Positions 43,002 to 54,940 of a stretch of DNA of 64,000 bases are shown piece by piece (position 1 is the stretch's first letter; the number at the start of each line of letters is the position of its first letter). Origin of the DNA: Fulvia fulva (Eukaryota > Ascomycota > Dothideomycetes > Mycosphaerellales > Mycosphaerellaceae); contig NC_063015.1 of assembly GCF_020509005.1 (NCBI RefSeq), positions 3,782,001-3,846,000 on the forward strand, read 5' to 3'. Under the pieces are notes generated by a model that saw only the letters and a program-made list of their open reading frames with translations, made no database searches and was not told where the DNA came from. Both the position numbers and the translations under genes were made by a program.

Positions 43002-43195
43002 TCAGAGGCTAACCACCATGACACTAGTGCACCCTAATGGAAGGAAAACTGAGAACTCATGGCAAGGAAGCTATTAGAGAAGGAGAGGAGGTTTTTACCT
43101 AGGAATAGGTTTCCTACCTTATACAGTAACATATATAGACATAAACCCGCATGGGCCGGAGGGCACCACAACGGGTAAATGAATCATCTATCTAT

Positions 43196-43210
43196 CTATA
43201 TATATCCCTA
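43196..43210. repeat. 15-bp target site duplication of the un-RIPped LINE, right copy
   Basis: CTATATATATCCCTA, identical to 40823-40837. Degraded Copia sequence continues directly after it. Confidence 0.85.
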
Positions 43211-43394
43211 TTTAGGGTCTCCTACGGCTACCTTATAGGACTTTAGGATTAGTACTTCCTACTAATAGGCTATAGCCTACCTAATAGTAGCAAATATATA
43301 TTCTTCTACGTCGTTTAGAATCTCCTCTACCTAGCTTATTATAGGGTCTAGATAGAATATCTAGGCGATAAGAGCCTTATAGTATTTAGCCTTA
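43211..43394 (-). pseudogene. Copia internal fragment between two insertions
   Basis: RIP-degraded Copia sequence continuing from 40837, ending at the TA target site of the second Fot1-like element. No domain is long enough to name. Confidence 0.6.
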
Positions 43395-44544
43395 ACGTAC
43401 TTTACTACCGAGCGGGCTATACTACCGAGCGGGCTACTTTTACTAAGAACTATACTACTTCTACTTTAATTACGACGGTATCTTAACACGACGACATCCT
43501 ATAGAATCGTTACTAGGAGGACAATTCCTCTTTAGATTCTTCGCTATCTAGCGAGTCTACTTAATAGGTACGTACGTTATACTCCAACTCGCTATATCGC
43601 TTATAGCGTCGTAGCCTTAGTACTAGCCGAACACTATCTAGCGACTCTCTACTCACTTCCTACCTCCTAGTATCCTCTAGAGGTATTAATTACGACGCCT
43701 TATTAAAGGTTAGAGACCCTCTAGACTAAATGTACTTGCGCTTTCGTGCTTTCCGCTATATAAGGGCCTCGTTAGACTTACGTAGCTTACTAATCTCGCT
43801 TTATATAAGAGCTATCTAATACGCTATCTCTCTACTCCCTCTCTATTGCCCTATTAAACGACCTTCCTCTTTCTACTACGTCTTTCTAAACCCGTAACGA
43901 CGCTCTAAGACGTAATGACACCTATTATAAACCCTATCTTGTCGAAGTTATAGGTGTCCTAGTTAAGGATGCTATACTTCTCCTTTATATCACGTATAAG
44001 TAAGAACTACTTCTCGATAACGTCTAGATCTTCTATTAGGGCTCGCTAACGATCGTATCTACGTGTTATACGAACCTTTAGCTCACGATACCGCCTAATA
44101 AACCTGTCTGTCTAATTAAGACTAGCGGACTTAAGACCCTTCTCTTATAGTAATAAATCGGCTATTACTCGTATACTAGCCTTTAATAGCGGGAAACCTC
44201 TAATATCTAGCTCGAGTATATACTCAAGTATCACTCTCTCTTCTAGCTCTATAAGCTTCTTCGAATTAGGCTCGTAGTCACCCCGAGGAGGTCGTCTATT
44301 TAATCGATACCCTAGTATAGTTCGAGACGCGTTATATACCTTTATAGCAAGTCGATTCGTAATTATCGCGTCGCGTTTCGTAGCCTAGATAGCTAAGGTC
44401 AGTTTGGCCTCGTTTGAAGACAATATACGCTATAATAGTAGTTATATAGCTATATCTATAGAAGTAGTATAGCTCTTAGTAAAAGTAGCCCGCTTGGTAG
44501 TATAGCCCGCTCGGTAGTATAGCCCGCTCGGTAGTAAAGTACGT
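43395..44544 (-). mobile_element. Fot1/pogo-like transposon, copy 2, internally deleted, 1,150 bp
   Basis: The same family as 37240-39105 but in the opposite orientation and about 0.73 kb shorter. Its inverted repeats begin ACGTACTT and TA flanks both ends (43393-43394, 44545-44546). The sequence matches copy 1 up to about 37,926 and again from about 38,662; the deleted interval covers most of the DDE catalytic domain. One inverted repeat has three GAGCGGGCTA-type subrepeats where the other has two. It is RIP-degraded and non-autonomous. Confidence 0.87.
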
Positions 44545-44546
44545 TA

Positions 44547-47500
44547 GCAAATATATATCCTATAACTATATTTATCTAGTAGGGAGTAATTAAAGGTGGT
44601 AAAATACGATAATCAACGAAGGGGCGATAGCGTCGTAAAAGTAAAGCGCGCCCTCGTAGGGCGGCGAACGAAGGGGGATACGCGGAATAACGACGCGCCC
44701 GGGAGAAACGGAATACGGAGACTATCTACTTTAACGACTATAACAACTATAAGCTACTAACTAGAAGAACTAGTATACGAAATACGGTATAGACACGGTA
44801 GAATATACCGCGATTATATATAAAATTATAGCTACCCTCGCGAGCGCTAATCTACCCTACGAATACGCGATCCGTAGCCTCCTCGAGAGCTTAGCTAAAG
44901 CGATCTAGGAGCTACTACGGGCGACGAAGGCGCTAGCGCTAGTAAAGGAAGTGACGAATACGGACCTCCTACGGAAGATCTAGGCGCTAGGAAGAGCTAG
45001 GCCGGCGATATATACCTAAGCGGCTATAGTAGCCGTAGAGTAACTAACGTACCGCGTTAGGCTAGTTTAGCGCGAGGTTACGATATATATAGACAACCCT
45101 AAAGAAAGAGAGCGGGTAGCGGTACTATCGTACTAACGCCTCGTAGAGTAGGCGCGCTAGGCTAGTAAATAAGACATTATTATAGCCTAGAAGCTAAAGA
45201 GTAGAGACGTACGCTATACGCTCGTAACTATAGTAGGGAGACCGACGCTACTATAGAGCGTAGCCTAGGCGGTCGAGGTACTAAACGCGTAGAGCGTAGC
45301 GCCGGTCGCGCTAGTATACTAGGTCCTTATATATAGTGTCCGAGTTAATACCTTCTAAGTAGATACTAGCCCGGTAGTAATAGGAGAGGCTATTATAAAG
45401 GACAACTAGGCTACTATTCTAGGCCTCGTTATTACCCGGGCGTACTAGCTAAAGAAGCCAGAACGAATAGAGCGGAAATACTCGTCGCTCGTACTCGCGT
45501 TTAAGTATAATAGTTAGAGGATCTAGGCTATAGAGAAGGGACTAGTCCTAGCCTACTCGTACTACTACGTTAAAAAGTACGACTATACCTATATAGTAAC
45601 CTAGTATTTCCGGTACTAGGGATTCGGGTGTACTATAAAGTATTATCGGTAGGAGCGCGCCTAGGTATACGTTAGGAAAGAGGAGGAATAGCGATAGTAC
45701 TATACCGTCTAAGAGTCGACGCCGACGGCTTCTAGCCGATTATATATAGGAGTAAGAAGAGGCGGCTAAATAGCGATAGACGCTTAATATACGGAGCGGG
45801 CCGACTAGCGCTTACCGACCCCCGGGCCTAGGGCCTCGGATAGACGCGCCTCGATACGACGATATTCCGCCCTTACGGAGGTAGCGCTCCCTTACCGGTA
45901 GCTACGCTAGCGACGCCGGCCCCGCGATAAGATAGCGAAGGCGAGGGCGAGGGCGACGAGGACGATAATATAGTAGTAAACCTACGGAGGTAGAATCGGG
46001 AACTATAGCTAATATAATAGTCTAACTATAAATAGTACGCTTACCTAGCTAACTATCGTATAGTATAACGCTAATAAGAGTAAGGATAAGGCCTAGAAGC
46101 TACTCCTTAGCCTACTATACCCTAGCCGGTACTATATAGTCGCTATCTAAGAGTAGTAGACAAATAGAAAGACGATACTCGTAGACCCGAGATACTACCT
46201 TATAGTACCCTAAGGTAACTAGCCGGTAGCGCGGGTCTACTTCTACGTAAGTAAAGAAATCGCGATAATAACGTAGACGACCTATACCTACTCTAGCGAT
46301 ATAGCCTCTCTACGGCTACGCCTTACCGACGGGAAGATAGTAGCTATCTATAACGCCTATAACCCGTACTTAGTATCGGGCTCGATAGAAGACGATAGCT
46401 AGTCGGCTACCCTCTACTAGCTCTAAGAAGCTCTCTAAGAGGAAGCTAATATATATATTCTAGTCGGCGATCTTAACCTCTACTACCTAAGATAGGAAGG
46501 CGATAGCGTACTCTCGGCCTATAGCGCCGTAGACGCGCTTATCGGTCTAGTAGAGGTATCCGGCCTTAGCCTAGTACTTCCCGTAGGTACGGCTACGTAT
46601 TAGTAGAAAAATACGACCTAGACGCTTAACCTAAACTTCGCGATATAGTAGATAGCCTAGCGGACTATCTTCTACGATACGGACCTAGAACTCGATACCG
46701 GCTATCTAGACTACCTAGCTATCCGTACGACGTTCGACGTAATATACCTATAAGTACTACTAGCCCTAGAACTACGGCCTTAGTAGAAGAGAGCGGACTA
46801 GAAGGAGATTAATAAGGTACTAAAAGAACGAATAACGGCCCTCGTACCGCCGGTACCCCTCCGCTTAGAGGCGGAAATCGACGCGGCGGTAGGGAGCCTA
46901 TAGTAGTATATAGTAGGAGGGATCCGGGATAAGATTCCCTATACCCGACCCTCGAAGTACGCGTCGCTAGTCTAGTCGTAGGAATACGTAGACGTAGTCC
47001 GTATAACGGTAGCGGCGCGGCGCCGGTAGAACGAGATAAAATAGGACGCTATATACGCCCGATACTACCGACTAGATAACGAGAAGGGTAGGATTATTAG
47101 GCGCTAGGGTAATACTACGTAGCGTAACGCCGTCTATAAAGTTATAGGAGACTAAATTAAGGTCTAGAAGCTCGCTAGATAGGCGCGTACGAGAAAGCCG
47201 GAGACGCCGCTACTACTACTATAGTTCCTACCTATCTATAATAGGTAAGGGGTCCTCTAGGAAGCCTAATAAGGTAGAGCCGACGCGCTAGTAGAGGCGT
47301 TCTTCCCTCCTCTAGTTACTTCCCGACTCGACGATATCGAAGGCTTCGTATACCTAACGGAGCTCGAGACTAGCTAAGAAGTAACGGAGGCGGAGGTACT
47401 AATAGTACTAAAAGCGGCGCTACTAGATAAGGCCCTAGGACTAGATAAGATCCCTAACCGATTCCTTAAGTACTACCGCTAGACGCTCGCCCCGTACCTT

Positions 47501-49933
47501 ACGGGGCTATTTACGGTATACCTCTAGTAGTTATACGTACCGACCCCCTTCCGGTACTCGAGTATAGTCGTCCTCCGTAAGGGGGGTAAGGCTAGATACG
47601 ACGTTAGGAAGGCCTACCGCCCGATAGCCCTACTTAGTACGATCGGTAAGGCGCTAGAGCGTATCGTAGCTAATCGTATCTCTAAGCTAGCCGAGGAGTA
47701 CTAGCTCCTCCTAGCCGAGTAGATAGGAGCCCGACTAGGGCGGTCTACGACGACCGCCCTAGAACTCGTTACGGAATAGGTCTATATAATCTAGGTAATA
47801 CGCCGATAATAGGTCGCTACTCTACTATCCCTCGATATCTCGGGGGCGTTCGATAAGGTTTCCTACGCCCGGCTACTCTATAACCTCCGGGCGAAAGGTC
47901 TACCTAGCTAGCTCGTCGCGTTCGTTAAGTCCTTCCTTAGTAACTAGTCTACGTAGCTCGTCCTAGAGGAGTAGTATAAACCTTAGATACGGCCTATAGA
48001 AACGGGGATCCCGTAGGGCTTATCGCTCTCTCCGATCCTCTTCCTTTTCTTCGCCTCTACGCTCCTCCCGCTACTTAGGGGAATCGCCGGCGGTACTAAC
48101 TCCTATATAGGCTTTATCGACGATACGAATATCCTAATATATAGCGACTTAACCGAGACTAATTACCGCTAACTTAAAGCGGCGCTCGAGGTATATAACG
48201 ACTAGGTAGCGCGATACGGAGTAGTCTTCGTACCTAAGAAGTACTAGATAATCTACCTTACGAGGACCCCGAAGAAGTATAACCTCTAAGCTACGATCGG
48301 AGCCGGGACCGGCGTAAGCTAGATTACTCTATAGCTATCTATCTAGGTCCTAGGATTCTAAGTAGATACGTGACTCCGGTAGTACGCCTACCTAAAGTAG
48401 CTCCGATAGCGGGGAGACTAGAATAAAGCCTTAGTTATACGCCTCGCGGCCTCTATATAGGGCGTAGCCTTCGTAAAGGTACGCTAGCTATATAGCTCTA
48501 TCGTCCGACCGGCGATTACCTATAGGGTACTAGTCTAGTATCTATCCTACGCGACTAGCTAGATAAAGTAGATTTAAAACTTATAGAACGAATATTTACG
48601 TAGGGCGACCGGGGTATACCGTACTATACTAACGTAGGTCCTAGAAGCGGATACGTAGATCGCGCTACTAGACCTTTACCTCTAATAGCTCGCTATAGGC
48701 TATACGCTCTAGACGGCGAATAGTAAGGTAGGGGCGATATCCGCGCGGCGTACTAGGCGATTACGACACGCCTTCGATCTATAGCGCCTAAAAAGAAGAT
48801 AGGATTATAGGCCTAGCGGTAGCTAGATACGTAATAAACCCCGATAGTAAAGTTCCGAGTATAGGTCCTAGCTAGTAGTATACTAGTAATAGGAGCGGAA
48901 TAGGGACGCGAAGAACGGAAGGCTATAGCGAATACGGTCCGTAGATATATATAGGGAATCTAGAACGAGCGCTAGGAGAAAGGCGAAAGGTACCCGAACG
49001 GGTAACTACTACGGCGACGAGCGTACCGACGAGAAGACGAGGTAGCGGCGAAGATAGGACCTATTAGCCGAGATAGAGTAATACTCTTCCGAGCCCTTAC
49101 CCGCCTATAGGTAATAGTCGCGATACTACTCCGCTCGGAATATATTAGGTTTAAGGACTATCTATATCGCCGGAAGGTACCGGGAGTAGATAGTAGCCTA
49201 TATAAATATAGACGTATTTAGACGCCGAAATACGTCGTACTATTCTACCTACGCTTTATAGAAGCCCGGTAGGTAATACGCCTCGAGACTAGGGCTATAG
49301 ACTTCTAGTATATAATAGGTATAGCGCGTAGGATACGAGTAGCGGTACGAATAGTAATACGGACCGGCCTACTATAGTAGTTCTAGATAGCGGGTAAGAT
49401 AGTAGTAAGAATAGGGGAGATAGCCTAGAAGGAAGAGCTCTAGGAAGCCTCCGAAGGCGCCCTACCTATAGACGTAGTAGAACTCCGGTAGTACCGACGA
49501 CTATATAGGCGGGTAGACCGTAGCCTATAGCGACCCCGAGCGTAGGAGGAATAGCGATAGGAGTACTAATAGAGTATAGGAGCCCGGAAGGGTCGACTCG
49601 TCGTCTACTTAACGGCTAGCTTGTTTTCCGCTCGACGGTCGACCTATCTCCTACTCGATAGGCGACCCGCCTCTACTAATAGTCGACCTATCGTCTATTC
49701 GATAGTCGGCTAGCTACTAATACTCGTTCCTAGGTACTAGGTAGATTAGTACTCCGGGGCGGCTAACTACCTAGTACTTACCGCTTCTAGTACGATAGAT
49801 GAACTAATATGTAATAGAGAGAACTTACTAATAGCTAAAGAGGGTTTTCCCCGTACGACTGTTTTCTCCTCTCTCTTCCTTAATAGCCCCCGGTCTCGTA
49901 AACCTTTTAGGAGCTAGATAGGCATTATAAATA
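44547..49933 (+). mobile_element. Tad1-like LINE, family 1, RIP-degraded, about 5.3 kb
   Basis: After a few tens of bases of Copia sequence this LINE runs on the plus strand. Its 5' part (about 44,750-45,750) reads as an ORF1-like region. An endonuclease-like region is near 46,000-46,750 (GDLNLYY). The reverse transcriptase is near 47,350-48,250, with KALGPDKIPNRFLKYYR, then LDISGAFDKVSYARLLYNL and GFIDDTNIL in place of F.DD. It ends in a TATTTATTTATT tail where the next LINE inserted. All frames are broken by TAG/TAA. The exact 5' end and target duplication are not clear. Confidence 0.8.
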
Positions 49934-49949
49934 TATTTATTTATTGATT
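49934..49949. repeat. 16-bp target site duplication of LINE family 2, left copy
   Basis: TATTTATTTATTGATT, identical to 54925-54940. It lies in the tail of the family-1 LINE, showing that family 2 inserted after family 1. The low complexity of the sequence tempers the claim. Confidence 0.7.
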
Positions 49950-52900
49950 AGGACACTAGAAAAACGCTCATCGATCTCTACGCCAAAACAAGACATATTC
50001 GAAAGCTCTTATTAAGGCTATTCTAACGATATATAAAGCAGGCCACTGCCCCTAGGACTAAGGGAGTTCTACCTCATTCAATCTAGACAGCTTAAAGCTC
50101 TCTTCACCCTGTTTCTTCAGCTCTAAATACCGCGGAGGTGCCTAGCTACATTAGGCAACTCCTAGGCAATAGTAGCCTAGGCTACGGTACTAACGGCGCC
50201 TACGGCCCTATAGGCGAAGCCCCCCTAAGACAACTAGTAGCAACTTATAGAGGACGCAAAAAGTATAGAAACTAACGATTAGCTCCCTTACCGGTCTCTA
50301 TAGGTAATGATTACTTAGCTACGCACGGCGCTTATACTGTCGTATTACCGAGGGCAACAAGAAATAAGGACGACGTTCTAGGCGATTAGTAAGGCCACCC
50401 GGAATTAACACCCCTATAGCTAGGTATCGGTCGCGGTATCGATACTAGGCCCCCGCCTAACGTACGATATAGTTACGATCCGCATTGTAGTAAAGGAAGA
50501 CTAGGCCGAAGTTACGAAGCTATCGAACAAGGAGCTCGCCTAACGAATTAACTAACTAGGGGTGGTCGTAGTGAACTAATAGTCTAACGGCACTCTACAG
50601 ATCTATACTAGCTCTACTACTACTAGGAGGCACCTAGAGGCATAGCTATAGTAGGCATCTAAGGTTGCGGTATTAGCGAAGGTCTTAACGAAACAATTCA
50701 CGATCCTAGTCTACGATATACCTAAGGAGTTTGACCTAACTAACTAGGGTTACCTACGCGCTCTCTAAGAGGACAACCCGGTCACTCTTAACTCTCTAAT
50801 CTAGAAGGCGATTTGGCTCTATAGGAAATGGCTAGAAGGTAAGAAGGCCTCGGCGCTAATAGTATAGCTATAAGACGCGAAAGCGGCGGATCTAGCGATA
50901 GAACAAGGCCTAGTCTAGTAATATAGCCTTAAGATAGTAGAAAAGTACTCCTTATCCTTTCGTGTCCTCTAATGCTTCAAATGCCAACAGTATAGACACT
51001 AAACCTATACGTACATAAATAAGCAGGCCTACTCGAACTATATAGGAGACTATATATCTAGGGACTATATATCGACTACGAGACGGTACGCGAACTGTCC
51101 GGGGCACTACCTATCGTATAGTACGGAATGCCTATAGCGGAAACTAGCGAAAAACAAGGCAATTATAAACAGAACCGTCGCCCTAAGATTTCACGGCGAC
51201 CGTAAGGCTAGCCTATACCGGAACTAACTAGCGGCGGTCGGGTATAAGCGCCCTAGGGTCGAGAACGTTATAAAGGATACGTAACCTAGGGCGTACGGGA
51301 GGCTACGTACTCTACTAGCTACGGCGAGGGAATCTAACTAGGCCCGGCTCCCCTTTAGTATATAGCCGATAGGCGTAGACTAGGACGTATAGGGTAGTAG
51401 GATATAGGACGATATAGAGGAAATGATTGTCGATACCGATAACTAGCCTCGACACGCTTAGTATTATCTAGTATAACGTTAACTATAGCAAGGATATAGT
51501 CTAGAACCATTTCCTATACGAGGCGGACCCGCGCGTCCACTACGTCCTTATAATCTAGGAGCTATAGATTAACCCGTACTATAAGAGACTAACGACCTAT
51601 AAGTCACTAGGCTATACGACATACCTACGAGGCGACGGCAGACCCCGTACGTGCTTCTATGTCAGTAAGGACATACTAGAATCCGACTAGGAGGTAGTAT
51701 ACTACGTAGACGAAGAAGGCGGGGGCGATATTACCTCCCTCTACGTAGGTAGCACCTAGATACACAACCTATATATATAACCGCTAGCCTCGAGGTCTAG
51801 CCGCGACCTAGGGGTCTGTAGATACCTAGACAGTACGCTTAAGGGACAAGGGTGCTATATCGTAGTAGGAGACTTTAACATATACCACCCTTTCTAGGAA
51901 AGCCTTATATAGCCGTACCCTATAGCCGACGAAGTACTCGACTTGATAGCGAGCAACGTAATTGCCCTTAATACCCTAAAGGACCTAGGTACCTAGAAGA
52001 GAGGGGGACTCTAAGGCACGATCGACCTCTCCTAGATCTTAGATAGCCACTACTATACGGTAACCTACTATAGGATCGAACATAAACTCGAGGCGTCGTT
52101 AGACTACATACTAGTTAGGACTTCTATTACGATATAGATATAACGTATACTAGCGAGAACCCCTAAGCTAAACTAGGGAAAGGCCTACTAGGCTAATATC
52201 TAGGCGTACCTCGATAACTCTAAGAGGCTAGTCCAGATCGCGTAGTAGTAATACAATAGTAAAGACGAGATAGACGAAGTAGTCTAGGGGTTGATAGACG
52301 AAATAAGAAAAGCGACCTCACTTTACGTTCCGCTTACCTAACTAACAACATAGTCTAAACTATACTAGACGCCGGAGTACACTACGGTAGTAAGAGAAGT
52401 AAGGAGAGCCCGCCGGGTATAGACGAGTAGCTATAGCGAGGAGGCCTAGAACGTATATAGGGAGGCATACTAACAGAAGAAAGCTATAATACGAAGGGAG
52501 AAAGTAGTCGGCTAGAGGGCTATAGTAGAAGAAATCGCCGGCAAGCTAGAGAGGATATAGAAGCTAGCGAAATGGGCCCGATAGGACCCTATATAGAGCC
52601 CCTCCTTCTCTATCCTAGCGCTATAATCGCCTAGTGGCCCGGTTAGCGACCCCGAGGCTAAGGCGCGTCTACTAGCTAGCAAGTTCTTCCCGCCCCTAGT
52701 CGAGGCTAATCTAAGCGACATAAACAGCTCTACTCCCCTAGCCCCTAGTATCGCGGTCTAATAGGAGGTGTCCGAGGGAGAAGTTGCCGCTATACTAAGG
52801 AAGTTGCCGGCGAAGAAAGCCCCGGGGCCGGATAGGATCCCAAACGAGCTACTAAAGAAGTGTAGAGATCAACTAGCCCTAGTAGTTATAGCGATCTTTA

Positions 52901-54924
52901 ACGCCTGCCTATAGACCGGGTACTACCCGATAGCTTTTAAACAATCGACGATAGTGGTCCTACGTAAGCCGTAGAAGGAAGACTATACGTAGGTAAAGTC
53001 GTACCGCCTAATTACGCTCCTTAATACTCTTAGGAAAACGCTTAAGAAGCTAGTTATAACGAGACTCTCCGAGGCGGTAGAGGAACACTCCCTACTCCCG
53101 GACACCTAGATAGGTACGCGTCTATAGCGATCGACGCTATCCGCGATAGAACTTATTACCTCTTAGGTAAAGGCTATCTAGTATAAGAATAGGGACAAGG
53201 TAGCTTCCTTACTTAGCCTAGACATATCGGGAGCCTTCGACTACGTGTCATACCCGCGGCTACTCTATATCCTAAGGTCGAAAGGACTCCCTAAGTGGCT
53301 TGTTAACTTCGTACGGTCCTACCTCTAAAACCGTAGTACGTCGATCCTAGTCGGCTAGTACAGAAGCCCATTTCAAGTAGTCTATACTAGAATCCCGTAA
53401 GGCTTAACGCTAGCACCTATTCTGTTCCTCTTCTTTATAGCGACGCTGCTCCCAGCCCTAGAATCCCAGAATACCGCTACGAGCGGCTTCGTAGACGATA
53501 TAAACATCCTAGCGTAGTCTTCCTCGACTAAGGAGAACTGTAGGCTACTAGAAGAGAAGCACAAGATCTGCGAGGACTAGGCTAGGAGGCACGGGGCTCG
53601 GTTTGCCCTAGAAAAGTACAATCTAATACACTTTACGCGCCGGCTACGGTCTTACAATATACAAGCTTCTATCTAGATATAGGGGCACACGACTAACCCG
53701 GTAAATTAGCTTAGGATCCTCGGACTATAGGTAGACCCGGCGCTACGGTAGAGGAAGTACGTATAGGCAATATTACGGAAAGCTAAACAGAATATAGCAT
53801 TATACTAGAGGCTCACTACATCTATATAGGGGGCGGACTTCCGGTAGTTACGACTTCTATATACGGCTATTATACGGCCAGTCCTTACCTATAGTAGCTA
53901 AGTGTGGTCCTTAGGTAAGAGGGCCTGCCTATTAAAGGGACTCGTCGCGCCGCTAGCGAAGATCTAAAACTAATACCTAAGGAAGGTCACCGGGGTATAT
54001 AAGTCGATACTAACGAGGATACTTAAGTACGAGACCGCTATACCGCCGATCGACCTATATATCTAGGGACTACGGACCTCCTACTTAGGCAAGTCGGCAT
54101 AGTACCTAGTATAGAAGGTCATCGCTAGTATAGTCGTAAGGGCCCGCGAATTAGTACTAGCGTATAGGGGCATTCGACCCGGAAACGAGCCGAACTACCG
54201 GGTAAGGGACGAATAGCTAGTAATATAATAGGAAGGTAAGAAATCGTTTATAGAGCAACTATAGAAAGAGAGGTGGAACAACTAGGTTGTAGGGCATAGT
54301 GGACGCCCTTAGCTAGCGGGACAACCTAAGGAATAGTTAGCTATAAAATCCGCGGTCAAGTACCCCCCGAAGCTTATCTACTACCGCCTTACGAGGGTAT
54401 AGAGTAGTATAGCAACCTAACTACGAAGCGAACACATCGGCCTCTAGGGGTACCTATTATAGAGGAAGGTTCTAGGATACACGAATACTAGCTGCCCCTA
54501 CGGCTATCGCTCCTAGAACGTACGGTACGTACTCCTCGTCTGTCCGAGGTGGTCGCTAGAAAGGGGGGAGTAGATAGTAAAGGCGAGGAACCGGACGATT
54601 AGGGCACTTCTTAATAACGCTAAGGACCTACGGCGTATTACGAACTAGATACTAGAGAAGGGCTAGCTAGAACAGTACCGCCTAGTAGGAGCAGTATAGG
54701 AAGAGAGGATACGACGTAGCGCGACGAGACCGGCTAGGAGCGGGGGCTAACGGGGTAGTAATATAGACTACGTACGTTCAGAGGGAAAGCTAATCTAGAC
54801 AAGGAGTAGTCGGGGGCGGGAAGGGTTTTCACCTATTCGGGTTTCCCTTTGTACATAGTAATAGATATATACCTATATAGGCCGGATAGGGTCCTAGAAC
54901 AGGGGAATGACAAATCTATCTATC
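49950..54924 (+). mobile_element. Tad1-like LINE, family 2, copy 2a, about 4,975 bp, RIP-degraded
   Basis: Near full length. ORF1 (about 50,140-51,400) has zinc-knuckle cysteines near 50,975 (CFKCQQYRH). The apurinic endonuclease region spans about 51,470-52,200 (GDFNIYHP-like). The reverse transcriptase, about 52,780-53,620, shows KLPAKKAPGPDRIPNELLKK, LDISGAFDYVSYPRLLY and FVDDINILA. The C-terminal zinc motif is near 54,490 (CPYGY..LLVCPRW). It ends with an (ATCT)n tail. Stops fall mainly where CAG, CAA or TGG codons would be. The inverted relative is at 58,650-63,825. Confidence 0.87.
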
Positions 54925-54940
54925 TATTTATTTATTGATT
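54925..54940. repeat. 16-bp target site duplication of LINE family 2, right copy
   Basis: TATTTATTTATTGATT, identical to 49934-49949. Confidence 0.7.

Larger units (their letters stand above)
40838..43195 (+). mobile_element. Non-autonomous LINE derivative, not RIP-mutated, 2,358 bp
   Basis: Flanked by an exact 15-bp target duplication and ending in an (ATCT)n tail (43184-43197), as LINEs do. The first 1.05 kb is CpG-rich, non-coding and has two sets of short tandem repeats. The rest (about 41,925-43,001) is the 3' end of a Tad1-like LINE ORF2. CpA is abundant throughout, unlike the surrounding DNA. The endonuclease and most of the reverse transcriptase are missing, so it could only have moved with help from a complete relative. 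Confidence 0.85.

Noticed and set aside
52512..53564. Two minus-strand ORFs of 60-69 codons inside LINE 2a
   Set aside because: Antisense shadows; RIP removes stops from some antisense frames while adding them to the sense frame.
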